The notes below the pieces were generated by a model that was given only the letters and a program-made list of their open reading frames with translations, ran no database searches and was not told the origin of the DNA. DNA of 64,000 nt. Origin: Pseudomonas marginalis. GTDB lineage: Bacteria > Pseudomonadota > Gammaproteobacteria > Pseudomonadales > Pseudomonadaceae. Positions 24,992-32,804 of the stretch are shown piece by piece (position 1 is the stretch's first letter; each line of letters starts with the position of its first letter). The stretch spans positions 992,001-1,056,000 of the forward strand of contig NZ_VTFG01000002.1 of the NCBI RefSeq assembly GCF_008692035.1, written 5' to 3'. Made by a program: the position numbers and the translations under genes.

Positions 24992-25012
24992 TGACAATCA
25001 TTCTCGTTAACA
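24992..25012. promoter_or_regulatory. Fur-box-like site upstream of bfd
   Basis: TGACAATCATTCTCGTTAAC resembles the Fur consensus (GATAATGATAATCATTATC) over most positions. It lies about 50 bases before the bfd start, in the divergent gap with the peroxiredoxin gene. It fits the known iron control of bfd. Confidence 0.6.
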
Positions 25013-25059
25013 TTAAGATCCATCGCACTTAAGCCTTAAACCCGCGACGGTTCTCCCTT

Positions 25060-25278
25060 ATGTATGTGTGCCTGTGTACCGGCGTCACCGACGGACAAAT
25101 CCGCGAAGCAATCTATGAAGGTTGCTGCAGCTACAAGGAAGTGCGTGAAACCACCGGCGTTGCCAGTCAATGTGGTAAATGTGCTTGCCTCGCCAAGCAA
25201 GTGGTACGGGAAACCCTGACGCAGCTGCAAACAGCCCAGGCCGCTGTTCCCTACTCAGCAGAATTTACACACGCTTGA
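25060..25278 (+). CDS. bfd: Bacterioferritin-associated ferredoxin Bfd
   Basis: The 72-residue [2Fe-2S] protein has its four ligands at Cys4, Cys6, Cys38 and Cys41, the unusual C-x-C ... C-x2-C order of Bfd. Bfd docks on bacterioferritin and passes electrons to the haem to release stored iron under starvation. The bfr gene follows about 200 bases later with its own promoter region and a terminator between them. The Fur-like box upstream is in keeping with induction when iron is low. Confidence 0.95.
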   Translation: MYVCLCTGVTDGQIREAIYEGCCSYKEVRETTGVASQCGKCACLAKQVVRETLTQLQTAQAAVPYSAEFTHA

Positions 25279-25297
25279 ATAGGCGTGTTTTGAAGAA

Positions 25298-25321
25298 CCG
25301 GACCGAGTGTCCGGTTTTTTT
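25298..25321 (+). terminator. bfd terminator
   Basis: CCGGAC (25298-25303) pairs with GTCCGG (25309-25314), followed by a run of seven T residues. Confidence 0.9.
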
Positions 25322-25479
25322 ATGCCTGTAATTCAATTAGTTAGCGCTAAGACGCGGAACACAAACATTCTTATTCCGATTAATTTTCATTTATTATTCA
25401 ATAACTTAGGTTTGACACTAGGGTTTTCGCCGCTCAAACTCCGCCTTATACACAGCTACTACAGGGCAGGACCCCAGTC

Positions 25480-25950
25480 ATGAAAGGCGACATCTCAGTC
25501 ATCCAGCAACTCAACAAAATCCTTGCCAATGAACTGGTCGCGATCAATCAGTACTTCCTGCATGCGCGCATGTACGACGATTGGGGCCTGGAAAAGCTTG
25601 GCAAGCGTGAATACAAAGAATCCATCAAGGCCATGAAGGACGCCGACGCGCTGATCAAGCGGATCCTGTTCCTCGAAGGCCTGCCGAACGTACAGGACCT
25701 GGGCAAGCTGAACATCGGCGAGCACACCCAGGAAATGATCAGCAGCGACCTGGGCTTTGAACGCAAGAGCCACAGCGACCTCAAGGCCGCCATCGCACAT
25801 TGCGAGACCAAGGGCGACTTCGGCAGCCGCGAGCTGCTGGAAGACATCCTTGAAGACCAGGAAGAACATATCGACTGGCTGGAAACCCAACTGGGCCTGA
25901 TCGACAAAGTCAGCCTGGAAAACTACCTGCAATCGCAGATGGGCGAATAA
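25480..25950 (+). CDS. bfr: Bacterioferritin, haem-type (alpha-like) subunit lacking ferroxidase ligands
   Basis: The 156-residue ferritin-like subunit keeps the haem ligand Met52 and Bfd-docking features. Of the six diiron ferroxidase ligands, Glu18, Glu94 and His130 are present, but residue 51 is Ala (not Glu), 54 is Asp (not His) and 127 is Gln (not Glu). It is therefore unlikely to oxidise iron on its own. P. putida is known to build mixed shells from a haem-binding subunit without a ferroxidase centre and a second subunit with one. This looks like the former. The partner is not in this window. Confidence 0.92.
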   Translation: MKGDISVIQQLNKILANELVAINQYFLHARMYDDWGLEKLGKREYKESIKAMKDADALIKRILFLEGLPNVQDLGKLNIGEHTQEMISSDLGFERKSHSDLKAAIAHCETKGDFGSRELLEDILEDQEEHIDWLETQLGLIDKVSLENYLQSQMGE

Positions 25951-25976
25951 TCCCGTCGCTCTCTCAGGTACAAAAA

Positions 25977-26010
25977 AGCCCCGCTCTCTCACGAGAAGCG
26001 GGGCTTTTTA
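25977..26010. terminator. Bidirectional terminator between bfr and grxD
   Basis: AGCCCCGCT (25977-25985) pairs with AGCGGGGCT (25997-26005). An A-run precedes the stem and a T-run follows it. Confidence 0.88.
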
Positions 26011-26021
26011 TTGCAGGCGAA

Positions 26022-26360
26022 TCAAGCGTCGGTCTTGGCCGCCGCGTTTGCCGCTGCATCTTTGATCAAGGCCTGCAACGAACCATCAGCTGCCATTTCG
26101 GTGATGATATCGCTACCGCCGACCAGCTCGCCGGCTACCCACAGTTGCGGGAAGGTAGGCCAGTTGGCGTACTTCGGCAGGTTGGCGCGGATTTCCGGGT
26201 TTTGCAGGATATCCACGTAAGCGAACTTCTCGCCACACTGCATAACAGCCTGGGAAGCCTTCGCGGAGAAACCGCACTGAGGAGCGTTAGGTGCGCCCTT
26301 CATGTAAAGCAGAATGGTGTTGTTGGCAATCTGCTCTTTGATCGTTTCGATGATATCCAT
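26022..26360 (-). CDS. grxD: Monothiol glutaredoxin GrxD
   Basis: The 112-residue protein has the CGFS active site (Cys29 in PQCGFSAKAS) of class II monothiol glutaredoxins. These bind a [2Fe-2S] cluster with glutathione and pass it to target proteins. The thioredoxin fold is complete with the TFPQLWVAGELVGG cis-Pro segment and a C-terminal helix. It is adjacent and convergent to bfr, which places it with iron handling, as in other pseudomonads. Confidence 0.96.
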   Translation of the reverse strand: MDIIETIKEQIANNTILLYMKGAPNAPQCGFSAKASQAVMQCGEKFAYVDILQNPEIRANLPKYANWPTFPQLWVAGELVGGSDIITEMAADGSLQALIKDAAANAAAKTDA

Positions 26361-26446
26361 GGAACACCTCGGCTGGAACTTTGCGACTCACAGGTCGGCA
26401 CGGTGGCGCATTGTAACGCAAAATTCCAACGCGGTGCTCGGGCTCC

Positions 26447-28555
26447 TTATGCGGCAGCGACTTGGACCGGTACGCCATTCAATGCCGCATTGCCCGATAA
26501 CTCATCCAATTGCCGCTCGTCGGTCAAGTCATTCGCGCTCGCCCCCGGTTGCTCGCTGGCGATGGTCATCTGGACGCCAGGACGGGCGTGGCCCCAACCA
26601 TGGGGCAGGCTGACCACGCCGGGCATCATGTCCAGGCTGGCGACCACCTCCACCTCGATCATGCCGATACGTGAACTGACGCGCACCCGCTGGCCGTCTG
26701 CCAACTGGCGACTGGCCACGTCGTCGGGATGCATATGCAACTGGTGCCGAGGCTTGCCCTTCACCAGCCGGTGATAGTTATGCATCCAGGAATTATTACT
26801 GCGCACATGGCGACGGCCGATCAGCAGCAACTCGTCAGCCACAGGCATCGGCTGCGCCGCAAAGCGCGCCAGATCCGCCAGAATCACTGCCGGTGCCGCC
26901 TGCACCTTCCCATCCACGGTTTTCAAGCGCGCTGTGAGATTTGGCTTGAGCGGCCCCAGGTCCATGCCATGGGGATGATCCGCCAGCTTCGCCACCGACA
27001 ACTGATGGCTCGACGCATCACCATAAGCGCCGGCGCGCAGGCCGAAGTCGATCATTTGCGCAGGCGGCATGGTGGGCTTGAGCGCCATACCGGTGTGCGC
27101 AGCGAATGCCGTGGCCAGGCCGACGAAGATCTCCCAGTCATGCAACGCCCCCTCAGGCTTGGGCAGGATCGCGCGATTGAAACGGGTGACATTGCGCACG
27201 GCGAACATGTTGAACGTGGTGTCGTAGTGGTCGTTTTCCAGCGCCGAAGTGGACGGCAGGATCAGATCGGCATAACGCGTGGTCTCGTTGATATAGAGGT
27301 CGATGCTGACCATGAACTCCAAGCCGTCCAGGGCCTGCTCCAACTGGCGGCCATTGGGGGTCGACAGCACCGGGTTGCCCGCCACCGTCACCAGCGCGCG
27401 GATCTGTCCTTCGCCGCCGGTGAGCATTTCTTCGGCCAATGCAGACACTGGCAACTCGCCGCCGTACTCCGGGCGCCCGGACACGCGGCTCTGCCAGCGA
27501 TTGAAATGCCCGCCACCGGTGGACGCGACCAAATCCACCGCCGGACTGGTGCATAACGCGCCGCCCTCGCGGTCGAGGTTGCCCGTGACCAGGTTGATCA
27601 ACTGCACCAGCCAATGACACAGCGTGCCGAACGCCTGGGTCGACACCCCCATGCGCCCGTAGCACACCGCTTTATCCGCAGCAGCGAAATCCCGTGCCAA
27701 CTGGCGAATCTGCCCGGCAGGTACGGCACACTGGCGGCTCATGGCTTCGGCGGTAAAGCCGAGGATCGCACGGCGCACATCCTCAAGGCCCTCTACCGGC
27801 AAATGACTGTCACGCGTCAGGTTCTCGGTGAACAGTGTGTTGAGTACCCCGAACAGCAACGCCGCATCCCCGCCAGGCCGCACGAACAGATGCTGATCAG
27901 CGATCGCCGCTGTCTCACTGCGCCGAGGATCGACCACTACCACCTTGCCGCCCCGGGCCTGGATAGCCTTGAGACGCTTCTCCACATCAGGCACGGTCAT
28001 GATGCTGCCGTTGGAGGCCAGCGGGTTGCCGCCGAGGATCAGCATGAAGTCGGTGTGGTCGATGTCCGGAATCGGCAGCAACAGGCCATGGCCGTACATG
28101 AGGTGGCTGGTGAGGTGATGGGGCAACTGGTCTACGGAGGTGGCAGAAAACCGGTTGCGCGTCTTGAGCTGGCCGAGGAAGTAGTTGCTGTGGGTCATCA
28201 GCCCATAGTTGTGCACGCTGGGGTTACCCTGATACACCGCCACTGCATTCTGCCCATGCCGCGCCTGGATGCCCGCCAGCCGCTCGGCGACCAAGGCAAA
28301 CGCCTCATCCCACGGGATTGGCTGCCATTCGCTGCCCACCCGCAACATGGGCTGGTGCAGGCGGTCAGGATCATTCTGGATGTCCTGCAACGCCACGGCC
28401 TTGGGGCAGATATGGCCGCGACTGAAGCTGTCCAGCGTGTCGCCCTTGATCGAGGTGATCGCCAGGCTGCCGTCTTCGGCCTGGGTGGTTTCCAGGGTCA
28501 GGCCACAGATGGCTTCACACAGGTGGCAGGCACGGTGGTGGAGAGTCTTGGTCAT
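26447..28555 (-). CDS. Molybdopterin oxidoreductase (formate dehydrogenase/nitrate reductase-like)
   Basis: The 702-residue protein has an N-terminal [4Fe-4S] site (Cys10, Cys13, Cys17 and the Cys of GHICPKA near 51). The body is that of the DMSO reductase family and the C-terminus is a molybdopterin-dinucleotide-binding barrel (from about 590, including LPHGWGHARPG). There is no twin-arginine signal, so it acts in the cytoplasm. No selenocysteine or obvious cysteine ligand is seen at the metal site. The substrate cannot be read from sequence. No partner subunit is adjacent. It may be one of the single-subunit Pseudomonas enzymes annotated only as molybdopterin oxidoreductase. Confidence 0.85.
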   Translation of the reverse strand: MTKTLHHRACHLCEAICGLTLETTQAEDGSLAITSIKGDTLDSFSRGHICPKAVALQDIQNDPDRLHQPMLRVGSEWQPIPWDEAFALVAERLAGIQARHGQNAVAVYQGNPSVHNYGLMTHSNYFLGQLKTRNRFSATSVDQLPHHLTSHLMYGHGLLLPIPDIDHTDFMLILGGNPLASNGSIMTVPDVEKRLKAIQARGGKVVVVDPRRSETAAIADQHLFVRPGGDAALLFGVLNTLFTENLTRDSHLPVEGLEDVRRAILGFTAEAMSRQCAVPAGQIRQLARDFAAADKAVCYGRMGVSTQAFGTLCHWLVQLINLVTGNLDREGGALCTSPAVDLVASTGGGHFNRWQSRVSGRPEYGGELPVSALAEEMLTGGEGQIRALVTVAGNPVLSTPNGRQLEQALDGLEFMVSIDLYINETTRYADLILPSTSALENDHYDTTFNMFAVRNVTRFNRAILPKPEGALHDWEIFVGLATAFAAHTGMALKPTMPPAQMIDFGLRAGAYGDASSHQLSVAKLADHPHGMDLGPLKPNLTARLKTVDGKVQAAPAVILADLARFAAQPMPVADELLLIGRRHVRSNNSWMHNYHRLVKGKPRHQLHMHPDDVASRQLADGQRVRVSSRIGMIEVEVVASLDMMPGVVSLPHGWGHARPGVQMTIASEQPGASANDLTDERQLDELSGNAALNGVPVQVAAA

Positions 28556-28983
28556 GGCCAGTCTCTTTATTGGGCTTTGGCCTGACTATGGGCCGTGACC
28601 ATGACAGGCGCCAGCATCGTTCGTCCTGTGAATCGATAGCCATCAGGCCAGGCCATGCGCAAACATGAGCAAATGTTACAGAACCTGTCATCAACCTCTG
28701 AAACCGACGCAGCCTGATCCAGGCCCGCCCCCGCGCATTGCAAAAGGTGATGGCGTCAGTGTACAAATGGCCCGCTGCTGTCAGGAAATCGTCTTCAAAA
28801 GCGCTCTCGCGCCCTTCTTGAACACCCCTAAAAACGTAGCCCTATTGGTAAGACGCGACATTTAATGTCAATATCGCGCCTTCCCCTATTTCGTCGCCCC
28901 GTGCGGCTTTCGCCGCAGGTCTCGCCCGTTGTCACAATAAACAAGGCTTTGAGTATCTGCGGTCTGTTGCAAAAAGGTAGTTA
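28556..28983. other. Divergent gap between the oxidoreductase and argF
   Basis: No gene is supported in these 428 bases. The gap holds the two divergent promoters and, near argF, an ArgR-type site. The remaining sequence shows no strong hairpin, repeat or RNA signature. Confidence 0.6.
28845..28860 (-). promoter_or_regulatory. ArgR operator half-site upstream of argF
   Basis: The lower strand reads TGTCGCGTCTTACCAA, a full match to the Pseudomonas ArgR half-site TGTCGC-N8-AA. It lies about 125 bases before argF, where arginine repression of the biosynthetic carbamoyltransferase gene is expected. Confidence 0.7.
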
Positions 28984-29907
28984 ATGATGAGCGCAAGGCA
29001 CTTTCTCTCCCTGATGGATTGCACGCCCGAAGAGCTGGTCAGCGTGATCCGTCGAGGCATTGAGCTTAAAGACCTGCGTAACCGCGGCGTACTGTTCGAG
29101 CCTTTGAAAAACCGCGTGCTCGGGATGATTTTCGAGAAGTCGTCGACCCGCACTCGCCTGTCGTTCGAAGCCGGCATGATCCAGCTGGGTGGCCAGGCCA
29201 TCTTCCTGTCGCCGCGTGACACCCAACTGGGCCGTGGCGAGCCGATCAGCGACTGCGCGATCGTCATGTCGCGCATGCTCGATGCGGTGATGATCCGTAC
29301 CTTTGCCCACAGCACCCTGACCGAATTCGCCGCCAACTCGCGCGTGCCGGTAATCAACGGCCTGTCCGATGACCTGCACCCATGCCAGTTGCTGGCCGAC
29401 ATGCAGACCTTTCTTGAGCACCGTGGCTCGATCCAGGGCAAGACCGTGGCCTGGATCGGTGACGGCAACAACATGTGCAACAGCTATATAGAAGCGGCGA
29501 TTCAGTTCGACTTCCACCTGCGCATCGCCTGTCCGGAAGGCTTCGAACCGGCCGCCGAGTTCCTGGCCAAGGCCGATGGCCGTGTGCAGATCCTGCGCGA
29601 TCCAAAGGATGCAGCGATCGGCGCCCACCTGGTCAGCACCGACGTCTGGACCTCCATGGGCCAGGAAGACGAAACCGCCAAGCGCCTGGCCCTGTTCGCG
29701 CCCTTCCAGGTGACCCGCGCCCTGCTCGACATGGCCGCGCCGGACGTGCTGTTCATGCACTGCCTGCCCGCCCACCGGGGTGAGGAAATCAGCCTCGACC
29801 TGCTCGATGACCCACGCTCCGTGGCCTGGGACCAGGCCGAGAACCGCCTGCACGCGCAAAAAGCCCTGCTCGAATTCCTCGTCGAACCGGCGTACCACCA
29901 CGCATGA
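28984..29907 (+). CDS. argF: Ornithine carbamoyltransferase (anabolic)
   Basis: The product is 307 residues from the first of two adjacent ATG codons. It makes citrulline from ornithine and carbamoyl phosphate. The carbamoyl-phosphate motif is SSTRT at residues 53-57, and the ornithine site includes HCLPAHR near 258. The ATG at 28984 has AAGG seven bases upstream. The second ATG at 28987 gives the MSARHFLSL start usual in pseudomonads. The length and motifs suit the trimeric anabolic enzyme rather than the larger-sequence-family ArcB. Its stop overlaps the next gene. Confidence 0.95.
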   Translation: MMSARHFLSLMDCTPEELVSVIRRGIELKDLRNRGVLFEPLKNRVLGMIFEKSSTRTRLSFEAGMIQLGGQAIFLSPRDTQLGRGEPISDCAIVMSRMLDAVMIRTFAHSTLTEFAANSRVPVINGLSDDLHPCQLLADMQTFLEHRGSIQGKTVAWIGDGNNMCNSYIEAAIQFDFHLRIACPEGFEPAAEFLAKADGRVQILRDPKDAAIGAHLVSTDVWTSMGQEDETAKRLALFAPFQVTRALLDMAAPDVLFMHCLPAHRGEEISLDLLDDPRSVAWDQAENRLHAQKALLEFLVEPAYHHA

Positions 29908-31013
29908 GCCAGCCATTACTGCTGAACTTGCGCAATCTGGCATGCGGTTACCAGGATCAACGGGTGGTGCAGAACCTCAATCTGCACCTCAACGCGGGCG
30001 ATATCGGTTGCCTGCTGGGTTCTTCGGGCTGTGGCAAAACCACGACCTTGCGCGCGATTGCCGGTTTTGAGCCGGTGCACGAAGGCGAAATCAGCCTCGC
30101 GGGCGAAGTGATCTCCAGCGCCGGTTTTACCCTGGCGCCGGAGAAACGTCGCATCGGCATGGTGTTCCAGGACTACGCGCTGTTCCCCCATCTCAGCGTG
30201 GCCGACAACATCGCCTTCGGCATTCGCAAACACCCGCAAAAAGACCGTGTGGTCGCCGAACTGCTGGAACTGGTCAACCTCAAGAACCTGGGCAAGCGTT
30301 TCCCCCACGAACTGTCGGGCGGCCAGCAACAACGCGTCGCCCTCGCCCGCGCCCTGGCGCCGGAGCCGCAGCTGTTGCTGCTGGACGAACCGTTCTCCAA
30401 CCTCGACGGCGAACTGCGGCGCAAGCTCAGCCACGAGGTGCGCGACATCCTCAAGGCACGGGGCACCAGTGCGATCCTGGTCACCCATGACCAGGAAGAG
30501 GCATTCGCCGTGAGCGATCACGTCGGGGTGTTCAAGGAAGGCCGCCTGGAGCAGTGGGATACCCCCTACAACCTCTATCACGAACCCCTGACGCCTTACG
30601 TCGCCAGCTTTATCGGCCAGGGTTATTTCATTCGTGGCCAGTTGAGTTCGCCCGAGTCCGTCCACACCGAACTCGGCGACCTGCGCGGAAACCGCGCCTA
30701 CACCTGGCCTACGGGGGGGGCGGTGGACGTCTTGCTGCGCCCGGACGACATCGTCTACGCGCCGGACAGCGCCTTGAAAGCGCGGATCGTCGGCAAGACC
30801 TTCCTCGGCGCGTCGACCCTGTACCGCCTGCAACTGCCGACCGGTGCGCAGTTGGAGTCGATTTTCCCCAGCCATGCCGACCATCAGGTGGGCGCGCAAG
30901 TGGGCATTCGCGTGGCCGCTGAGCATCTGGTGCTGTTCCAGGCCTCAGGCAGCGTCGCGGCGCAGGTTCCTCACGCCGAATCCGGCGTACGACGCTACAG
31001 CCCGGCTGGCTGA
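29904..31013 (+). CDS. ABC transporter ATP-binding protein (FbpC/PotA type)
   Basis: The 369-residue ATPase has Walker A GSSGCGKTT (near residue 38), the signature LSGGQQQRVALARAL, Walker B LLLLDEPFSNLD and a C-terminal TOBE-like domain (from about 240). This layout fits importers of iron(III), sulfate, polyamine or spermidine type. The start overlaps the argF stop, so it may share that transcript. No permease or binding-protein gene is adjacent, so it is an orphan ATPase. The substrate is unknown. The argF-ABC order is the same in P. aeruginosa (PA3537-PA3538). Confidence 0.85.
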   Translation: MSQPLLLNLRNLACGYQDQRVVQNLNLHLNAGDIGCLLGSSGCGKTTTLRAIAGFEPVHEGEISLAGEVISSAGFTLAPEKRRIGMVFQDYALFPHLSVADNIAFGIRKHPQKDRVVAELLELVNLKNLGKRFPHELSGGQQQRVALARALAPEPQLLLLDEPFSNLDGELRRKLSHEVRDILKARGTSAILVTHDQEEAFAVSDHVGVFKEGRLEQWDTPYNLYHEPLTPYVASFIGQGYFIRGQLSSPESVHTELGDLRGNRAYTWPTGGAVDVLLRPDDIVYAPDSALKARIVGKTFLGASTLYRLQLPTGAQLESIFPSHADHQVGAQVGIRVAAEHLVLFQASGSVAAQVPHAESGVRRYSPAG

Positions 31014-31028
31014 GTCAATGATCAACGT

Positions 31029-31053
31029 GTGGGAGGGGCAAGCCTCCTCCCAC
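31029..31053. repeat. REP element
   Basis: GTGGGAGG at 31029-31036 pairs with CCTCCCAC at 31046-31053 around a short GGCAAGCCT core. It is a single Pseudomonas-type REP between convergent genes and may also end transcription. Confidence 0.7.
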
Positions 31054-31076
31054 ATTGGTTATCCAGGATACCGGGA

Positions 31077-31547
31077 TTACGCCCGGCCAATTTCTGCGAA
31101 TTTGGCCTGGGTATGTTCCGCCAGCACTGCGGCGGACAACTCCACTTCCAGTCCCCTTCTCCCCGCACTCACAAAAATTGTCGCAAACGGCTGCGCCGTT
31201 ACATCGATAAATGTGCGCAGCCGCTTCTTCTGCCCCAGTGGGCTGATACCTCCCAGCAGGTAACCGGTGGAACGCTGCGCCGCAGCCGGATCAGCCATTT
31301 CGACTTTTTTAACCCCCGCCGCATGAGCCAGGGCCTTGAGGTCGAGACTTCCGACGACCGGCACCACAGCCACCAGTAATTCGCCTTTTTCACTGCTGGC
31401 CAACAAGGTCTTGAACACCTGCGCCGGGTCGAGGCCCAATTTCTCTGCGGCCTCCAGGCCATAGGAGGCCGCCTTGGGGTCGTGTTCATAACTGTGGATG
31501 CGATGTTCGGCGCGAACTTTTTTCAACAAATCCAATGCGGGGGTCAT
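31077..31547 (-). CDS. ybaK: Cys-tRNA(Pro) deacylase YbaK
   Basis: The 156-residue protein belongs to the YbaK/EbsC branch of the INS (ProRS editing) superfamily, which clears cysteine from mischarged tRNA-Pro. The conserved lysine is in QVFKTLLASS (near 44). The glycine-rich YLLGGISPLGQKK loop is seen near 110. The ATG at 31547 has GGAGAGG just upstream. The frame is open a further 36 codons without support. It is separated from glpF by a 326-base divergent regulatory gap. Confidence 0.93.
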   Translation of the reverse strand: MTPALDLLKKVRAEHRIHSYEHDPKAASYGLEAAEKLGLDPAQVFKTLLASSEKGELLVAVVPVVGSLDLKALAHAAGVKKVEMADPAAAQRSTGYLLGGISPLGQKKRLRTFIDVTAQPFATIFVSAGRRGLEVELSAAVLAEHTQAKFAEIGRA

Positions 31548-31673
31548 GACCTCTCCGAGCGTGGCAAACTGACGGCCAATTCTAGGCCAAGCCCGCATAA
31601 AACGCTCTAGTCCGCCCTCCCCGTCCACAATACTTAACGTGGCGAGCGTGATCATTCATCAAACCAATAGTTT

Positions 31674-31697
31674 GAAAGTGACCGACAGTTCACTTTC
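31674..31697. promoter_or_regulatory. Inverted repeat upstream of glpF
   Basis: GAAAGTGA at 31674-31681 and TCACTTTC at 31690-31697 are a perfect inverted repeat with an 8-base spacer, just before the glpF -35 element. It is a candidate operator. The factor is not known. Confidence 0.5.
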
Positions 31698-31702
31698 GAC
31701 CT

Positions 31703-31744
31703 TTGACAGCCGTCATTCTTGTCTATATTTTTTCGTTTCCGAAT
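31703..31744 (+). promoter_or_regulatory. glpF promoter and GlpR-like site
   Basis: TTGACA (31703-31708) and TATATT (31724-31729) form a -35/-10 pair with a short 15-base spacer. The 16-base TTTTTCGTTTCCGAAT at 31729-31744 shares TTTTTCGT-N4-GAAT with a site upstream of glpD, in opposite orientation. The shared motif at two glycerol genes suggests GlpR binding. Confidence 0.55.
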
Positions 31745-31873
31745 ACTGTAGGAATACACCTGCAGCGTTCCAGCAGTAAGCCGTGTCTTGGATGGGGATC
31801 CTCGTCACGGTGAAAATCGCGCAACCGTCCGTTGAGGCAGTGCGCCAGACAAGAACAACAATCGAGGTTTTCC

Positions 31874-32728
31874 ATGACAACTGCTCTTCAACAGCCTTCA
31901 CTTTCGAGCCAATGCATGGCCGAGTTCCTGGGGACTGCGCTTCTGATCTTCTTCGGTACAGGCTGCGTTGCTGCGCTCAAGGTCGCGGGTGCCAGCTTCG
32001 GGTTGTGGGAAATCAGCATCATCTGGGGGATCGGCGTCAGCATGGCGATCTACCTGAGCGCCGGTATTTCCGGGGCTCACCTCAATCCGGCGGTCAGTAT
32101 CGCCCTGTGTATTTTTGCCGACTTCGACAAGCGCAAACTGCCGTTCTACATCCTGGCCCAAATCGCCGGAGCCTTCTGCTCGGCGGCGCTGGTGTACACG
32201 CTTTATAGCAATCTCTTTTTCGATTACGAACAAACCCACCATCTGGTACGCGGCACCCAGGCCAGCCTGGAATTGGCCTCGGTGTTCTCCACCTACCCCC
32301 ATGCACTGCTGAGCACGGCGCAGGCCTTCCTGGTGGAAATGGTCATTACCGCGATCCTGATGGGCGTGATCATGGCCCTGACCGATGACAACAACGGCCT
32401 GCCGCGCGGTCCGCTGGCACCACTGCTGATTGGCCTGCTGATTGCGGTCATCGGCAGTGCCATGGGCCCGCTGACCGGCTTTGCGATGAACCCGGCGCGG
32501 GATTTCGGGCCCAAGCTGATGACCTTTTTCGCTGGCTGGGGTGAAATGGCCTTTACTGGCGGCCGCGATATTCCTTACTTCCTGGTTCCGATTTTCGCGC
32601 CGATTGTCGGCGCATGCCTCGGTGCTGCGGCCTATCGCGGGCTGATTGCTCGCCACTTGCCGAGCGCCGCACCTGCTATAGCGGAAACAACTGACACGGC
32701 TGTCAACGGCAAGACTCGTATTTCCTGA
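31874..32728 (+). CDS. glpF: Glycerol facilitator (aquaglyceroporin)
   Basis: The 284-residue membrane channel of the MIP family has six membrane segments and the two half-helix signatures HLNPAV (near 68) and FAMNPARDFGPK (near 205). The Asp after the second NPAR is the glycerol-channel mark that separates GlpF from water-only AqpZ. It lets glycerol diffuse in for trapping by GlpK. The ATG at 31874 has GAGG upstream. The gene heads the glpFK unit. Confidence 0.96.
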   Translation: MTTALQQPSLSSQCMAEFLGTALLIFFGTGCVAALKVAGASFGLWEISIIWGIGVSMAIYLSAGISGAHLNPAVSIALCIFADFDKRKLPFYILAQIAGAFCSAALVYTLYSNLFFDYEQTHHLVRGTQASLELASVFSTYPHALLSTAQAFLVEMVITAILMGVIMALTDDNNGLPRGPLAPLLIGLLIAVIGSAMGPLTGFAMNPARDFGPKLMTFFAGWGEMAFTGGRDIPYFLVPIFAPIVGACLGAAAYRGLIARHLPSAAPAIAETTDTAVNGKTRIS

Positions 32729-32804
32729 AAGCGCCAGCCTGGTCCTCTGCCCTTCGCGGCCCCGGCTGATTTCTGACTTCCTTATTTCGTCCAAGGCAAT
32801 AGAC

